From the NCBI GenBank assembly GCA_910574185.1, contig CAJSZQ010000009.1, positions 62,001 to 126,000 of the forward strand: 64,000 nt of DNA, in the 5' to 3' direction. Every line of letters starts with the position of its first letter. Position 1 is the first letter of the stretch. The DNA comes from Lachnospiraceae bacterium (GTDB lineage Bacteria > Bacillota > Clostridia > Lachnospirales > Lachnospiraceae). The position numbers were made by a program, and so were the translations under genes. The notes under the pieces were generated by a model that made no database searches, was not told where the DNA came from, and saw only the letters and a list, made by a program, of their open reading frames with translations. Positions 60,655-64,000 of the stretch are shown here, piece after piece.

Positions 60655-61455
60655 CTATATCATCTCTCTTCCCACCCGCTCAAAATCTACCGCCAAATCC
60701 GGATACAAATATGGCTTCACCTGATTCTCAAAGGTATAAACAACCGGCACCGCATCTTTGACAAATACGTAGACTACGATACGCATCTTAATTGGATCTA
60801 CAATCCAATATTCCTTTACTCCTGCATTATGATATTTGTATCGTTTCAACTCATAATCATGCTTTGAACTTGATAATGACACAATCTCGATTACAAATTC
60901 CGGCGCGCCCATACAATAAGCGCCACTTGCAAACTGCTCCTTTCCACGAACCACAAAAATATCCGGCTCCAACATTGTATAATCGTCACAATCCAAACGG
61001 ACGTCGCAGGATGATGCAAAAACCCGGCAGTCCTGCTTATTATCTGAAAAATACTGATACAAAAGCGCCGATATCGTCATGATAATGCTCTGGTGTCTCA
61101 ATGAAGGAAGCGACTTATAATAAAGTCTTCCGTCAATCAATTCTACTCTGAGTTCATCAGGAAGGGAATAATATGTATCCAGAGTAGCCCGATTCTCTTT
61201 TCTTGTAGCTTGATATACTCCTGTTTCTTGAACTAAGGCGGCAAATGTTCCAAAATTATCCAGCTCATAAAAATCCATACCCATTGCTTTCACCATAGCC
61301 TTTACCGTCTCATCCCTTGGATATCTGGTAGTTCCATTAAATATCTTATTCAATGTACCTGCCGGAACTCCTGATTCCTTTGCAAGTCTCTGATTTGTCC
61401 ACCCTAATTCCTTTTTTCTGTGCTTTAACTTTTCGATATTTGGTTTTAAATACAT
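60655..61455 (-). CDS. XRE helix-turn-helix fused to Uma2-family endonuclease-like domain
   Basis: This 266-residue protein has two domains. Residues 1-65 form a Cro/CI-type helix-turn-helix (IEKLKHRKKELGWTNQRLAKESGVPAGTLNKIF). Residues about 80-260 are Uma2/DUF820 restriction-endonuclease-fold sequence: RVELIDGRLYYKS, HQSIIMTISALLYQYF, DDYTMLEPDIFVV, APEFVIEIVSLSS and KRYKYHNAGVKEYWIVDP, with the Asp and Glu of the PD-(D/E)xK pattern. Uma2 proteins are common in cyanobacteria and multiply in some genomes, and their function is not settled. A DNA-binding fusion suggests a regulated or site-targeted nuclease, or a regulator that kept only the fold. Confidence 0.8.
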   Translation of the reverse strand: MYLKPNIEKLKHRKKELGWTNQRLAKESGVPAGTLNKIFNGTTRYPRDETVKAMVKAMGMDFYELDNFGTFAALVQETGVYQATRKENRATLDTYYSLPDELRVELIDGRLYYKSLPSLRHQSIIMTISALLYQYFSDNKQDCRVFASSCDVRLDCDDYTMLEPDIFVVRGKEQFASGAYCMGAPEFVIEIVSLSSSKHDYELKRYKYHNAGVKEYWIVDPIKMRIVVYVFVKDAVPVVYTFENQVKPYLYPDLAVDFERVGREMI

Positions 61456-61489
61456 AAATCTATTTCACCTCTTCCTGCTTGTACTAAAC

Positions 61490-62710
61490 TTATTGCTGTC
61501 CTCCTGACATTTCCTGTGGGTCCCCAGATACATCGCCTGAAAGCACTTCCCCCTCCTGTCCTTCTATATTCGGAACCTCGCCGCTTTCCTCTTCCCTCTC
61601 TTCTTGATTGACTTCCCCATTCAGTCTCTCGTATCCCTTTGACACACAATAAGCGTACCGTTCATCTTCCAGATTCAAAGCTTCTGCTTTCAACCGTTCC
61701 AAAAGCTCTCCTATATCCTGTTCTGTAAATGACGCCGTCTGTCCGTCCATATATGTGCACAGCTTTACAAAATCTTCGTCAAAAGGCTCTGACGTCTCTA
61801 TGCTTTCTACAATTTCTTTACTCTTATGGTAATTCTCCAGCTCTATAAAATACAATAGCGCCAGTTCATACTCTAGCTTCCGCTCTCTTTTAGCATGTGT
61901 CTCTTCTATCTCCTGCTTTTCAAACTCCCACTGTTCCTGCTTCTGCCGCATCTCTTCACGATAATCCTCAAGTATTTTGCCGTCAACCTTTTGTACGTCG
62001 GATAAGTCATTCGAGATGCTTCCCTCTTTTCCCACGTTCTGATTTCGCGCTTTAGAGCCTGTTGTCTGCGCAGCCGCAATAATAAATCCTATCATAATAA
62101 CCGCGCACACAAGTACTTTCCGTATTGAAAGCATTTTATCTTGTTCTTTTTTTCTATTCATTGGAAAATGCTCTGATATATCCTGAATTGTCTGATAGCA
62201 CTTTTTAGAATTGCGATTTACACATCTGGATATCATATTTTTCAAGCGAAACTCTTCCGTCTTTTTTAAAGCAGGTTCTGCCTCCACTGCCGATAGCAAA
62301 TATTGAACCGTCTTTCCGAATCCATAAATATCTTCCTGAACACTTATCTTTTGATAATATTGATTATCCGGAGACAAGAAATTCTCCCGGACATATCTGC
62401 GTTGCATCAAATGCAACAAATCATTCTGTTCTCTGCTTCCCAAATCCAGCAGATACAACTTATCGTTCTCTCCTACTATAATACTATAAGGGTTCACATA
62501 TTGGTAACATGGATTCCCTCTGCACTGATGAAAATGTTCCAGATTCTCCAAAAGTTCCCTAATCCATCCGAATAATATCTCCTTATCAATTCTGGAATGA
62601 TACTTTAACCAGACAATCAATTGCTTTCCCTTAATATAATCCGTACTCATATAACAGCGATCACTATGTACAACAATCCGAAGAACATCATAACCCTTCT
62701 TTTCTTCCAA
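61490..62710 (-). CDS. Membrane pseudokinase, EssB/YukC-like layout
   Basis: This 406-residue protein's first 210 residues resemble a protein-kinase C-lobe: hinge-like CYMSTDYIKGKQLIVWL, then CYQYVNPYSIIVGENDKLYLLDLGS in place of HRD-x-K-x-x-N and DFG, and DIYGFGKTVQYLL. The Lys of the N-lobe, HRD Asp and its Asn are missing, so it is a pseudokinase. A membrane helix (VLVCAVIMIGFIIAAAQ, near residue 212) is followed by a coiled coil (RQKQEQWEFEKQEIEETHAK) and an acidic tail. The order pseudokinase-TM-helical domain and the size recall EssB/YukC of type VII secretion, but no WXG100 or EssC gene is nearby. Confidence 0.5.
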   Translation of the reverse strand: MEEKKGYDVLRIVVHSDRCYMSTDYIKGKQLIVWLKYHSRIDKEILFGWIRELLENLEHFHQCRGNPCYQYVNPYSIIVGENDKLYLLDLGSREQNDLLHLMQRRYVRENFLSPDNQYYQKISVQEDIYGFGKTVQYLLSAVEAEPALKKTEEFRLKNMISRCVNRNSKKCYQTIQDISEHFPMNRKKEQDKMLSIRKVLVCAVIMIGFIIAAAQTTGSKARNQNVGKEGSISNDLSDVQKVDGKILEDYREEMRQKQEQWEFEKQEIEETHAKRERKLEYELALLYFIELENYHKSKEIVESIETSEPFDEDFVKLCTYMDGQTASFTEQDIGELLERLKAEALNLEDERYAYCVSKGYERLNGEVNQEEREEESGEVPNIEGQEGEVLSGDVSGDPQEMSGGQQ

Positions 62711-62966
62711 AAAAACACCTCTTTCTTATGTTTTACATAACTTTTCTTTTATGCTAACTCTATTTTTCTGTTATGTCAAGTTATTTTTCAGAATTTATGT
62801 AATTAATTTGTCTTTATGTTTTAACTCTGATTTTACAAATAAAAACCATCGCTTCATCATCATTCACAGAAATGTACGAACAACTAAGAAATAATAACCA
62901 CGTTCTTAAAAGCAAACGTATGTTTCAAATACCTTTGCATCCAAATGTCCCCTGAATTTAAAATGC

Positions 62967-62998
62967 AAAAAACGGATGCCGCAAAGACATCCGTTCCT
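62967..62998 (-). terminator. Terminator of the phosphofructokinase gene
   Basis: AACGGATG and CATCCGTT form a stem around an 8-nt loop with TTTTTT on the minus strand, directly after the stop at 63014. The rest of the 62711-63013 gap is AT-rich without genes. Confidence 0.8.
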
Positions 62999-63013
62999 TT
63001 CAATATAAAATTA

Positions 63014-64000
63014 TTAATCAAACAATTCAGCCATAACAAGATGACGCGGTGTTCCATTCACATAAAGCGGGGTAAGCTCTCCCTGAATCAATGGTCTTGC
63101 ATATTTCTCATAACCGTCGTTCAGACCACAGCCGTCTTCTGTAATCCACTCATCCGGAACAGCTCTCTCAACATTTGCAATTGCATGAATATCATAAGCG
63201 CTTGTTCCGCAGCAATAAGGCTCCTCCACGATTCTGTCTAACGTAATCATTACGCCAGTCTTGCCTTCTTCTGCTGCCTTAACAGCATCTTTACCGCACT
63301 GGAAGGCCTCATTAATATCTGTAAGAGAAGCAATATGTGTAGCTGCTCTCTGAAGTGTAGAAAATTCTACAGCTCTGGTCTTAAGACCTGTCTCTGCTGC
63401 AATAATCTGCGCAAGATATGCCGCTGTACCAGACATCTGCTTGTGACCGAATGCATCTACTGCCACATTCTCGTTCGCCAGCTCGCACACATAACGTCCG
63501 TCAGCAATCTTAACGCCCTCAGAAACTGCAATAACCACAGAACTCTTCGTTTCACCCAGTTCCTTAACTTTTGCTGTAAACGCATCAATATCGAATACTC
63601 TCTCCGGCAAATAAATCGCATCGCATCCTGAACAGTCGTCGCCTTTGGCAAGGGCTGCCGCTGCAGTCAGCCAGCCTGCGTTCCGCCCCATAATCTCCAC
63701 GATACATACGGTAGGCTTCTTTGCTCCAAACGATTCATTATCACGAATAATCTCTTTGATAGAAGTCGCAATATACTTCGCAGCAGAGCCGTATCCCGGA
63801 CAGTGATCTGTAATCGGAAGATCGTTATCAATTGTCTTCGGAACTCCTACGAATCTCTGTGGCTTATTATGAGCCGCCGCATAATCGGATAACATCTTCA
63901 CTGTATCCATAGAATCATTACCGCCTGCATAGAACAGACACTCAATATCATGCTTTTCCATAATCTCAAAGACTTTCTCATATACGTCTTCGTGACCTTC
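63014..64000 (-). CDS. pfp: 6-phosphofructokinase, pyrophosphate-dependent type, partial
   Basis: The C-terminal 328 residues of a phosphofructokinase; the frame stays open to the right edge, so the N-terminus is outside. The phosphoryl-donor site reads AGGNDSMDTV rather than GGDGS/T with Gly104, and the substrate block is VGVPKTIDNDLPITDHCPGYGSA. Lys in PKTIDND (Gly in ATP enzymes, PGTIDND) is the mark of PPi-linked enzymes. VEIMGRNAGWLTAAAAL, PERVFD and the C-terminal basic residues bind fructose 6-phosphate. With ppdK it gives an energy-saving PPi-dependent glycolysis. Monocistronic as far as visible, with its own terminator. Confidence 0.85.
   Translation of the reverse strand, partial: EGHEDVYEKVFEIMEKHDIECLFYAGGNDSMDTVKMLSDYAAAHNKPQRFVGVPKTIDNDLPITDHCPGYGSAAKYIATSIKEIIRDNESFGAKKPTVCIVEIMGRNAGWLTAAAALAKGDDCSGCDAIYLPERVFDIDAFTAKVKELGETKSSVVIAVSEGVKIADGRYVCELANENVAVDAFGHKQMSGTAAYLAQIIAAETGLKTRAVEFSTLQRAATHIASLTDINEAFQCGKDAVKAAEEGKTGVMITLDRIVEEPYCCGTSAYDIHAIANVERAVPDEWITEDGCGLNDGYEKYARPLIQGELTPLYVNGTPRHLVMAELFD

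Overview
The window is a low-to-mid GC Firmicute chromosome segment, most likely a gut Lachnospiraceae (Clostridium scindens / Dorea / Faecalicatena type). The evidence is strong AGGAGG ribosome-binding sites, PPi-linked glycolytic genes (pyruvate phosphate dikinase and a PPi-type phosphofructokinase), Hdr/Flx and CODH-type iron-sulfur enzymes, a 12-alpha-hydroxysteroid-dehydrogenase-like SDR, and many Lachnospiraceae-style palindromic intergenic repeats. Species is inference. Most genes lie on the minus strand.

Region 1 (1-11.4 kb) is one minus-strand operon that encodes the reductive TCA branch from oxaloacetate to succinate. In transcription order it holds an LDH/MDH-family dehydrogenase with the malate-type arginine, HdrB-HdrC-HdrA, MvhD, FlxC-FlxB-FlxA, a soluble fumarate reductase (iron-sulfur and flavoprotein subunits) and the two subunits of an Fe-S fumarase. 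The promoter carries a near-perfect Rex-type operator over its -35 box. The layout suggests an NADH-dependent, flavin-bifurcating fumarate reductase complex without a membrane anchor.

Region 2 (11.4-20.7 kb) has tandem palindromic elements, a siroheme sulfite/nitrite reductase, an unknown coiled-coil protein, the HSDH-like SDR, an MgtC-like membrane protein, and a three-gene cluster of FAD/NAD oxidoreductase, CooF-like ferredoxin and CooS-like protein. The CooS-like protein keeps the C-cluster ligands but has lost the catalytic His and Lys.

Region 3 (20.7-26.8 kb) has an AT-rich SIR2/AbiH-like gene beside an odd KAP-NTPase/TauE-SafE chimera (a probable defence-island remnant), pyruvate phosphate dikinase, and a nest of decayed IS1182 and IS66 pieces inside a split repeat element.

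Region 4 (26.8-44.4 kb) is a signalling and envelope region. It has a Ser/Thr kinase with SH3 repeats, an FHA-ABC ATPase, an ABC-2 permease, a beta-lactamase-like serine hydrolase and an SdpI-like protein. These are followed by an M18 aminopeptidase, a GT51 transglycosylase, a two-component pair, a PAS hybrid kinase, a chemoreceptor and a family-4 uracil-DNA glycosylase.

Region 5 (44.6-58.3 kb) is the most striking. An 11.9-kb integrative element has inserted in frame-splitting fashion into a Csp/subtilisin-like S8 peptidase gene. The last 49 codons of the peptidase lie at 44604-44757, and the rest lies at 56689-58295. The element carries three tandem large serine recombinases, a small DUF6870-like protein and a 1949-residue SpaA/Cna-B adhesin. 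Its ends form a dyad-symmetric att site, and precise excision would restore the peptidase frame.

Region 6 (58.3-64 kb) has rubrerythrin, a family-2 glycosyltransferase, an XRE-Uma2 fusion, a membrane pseudokinase and the 3' part of a PPi-type phosphofructokinase. At least three families of palindromic intergenic repeats are scattered through the window. No tRNA, rRNA or CRISPR array was seen.
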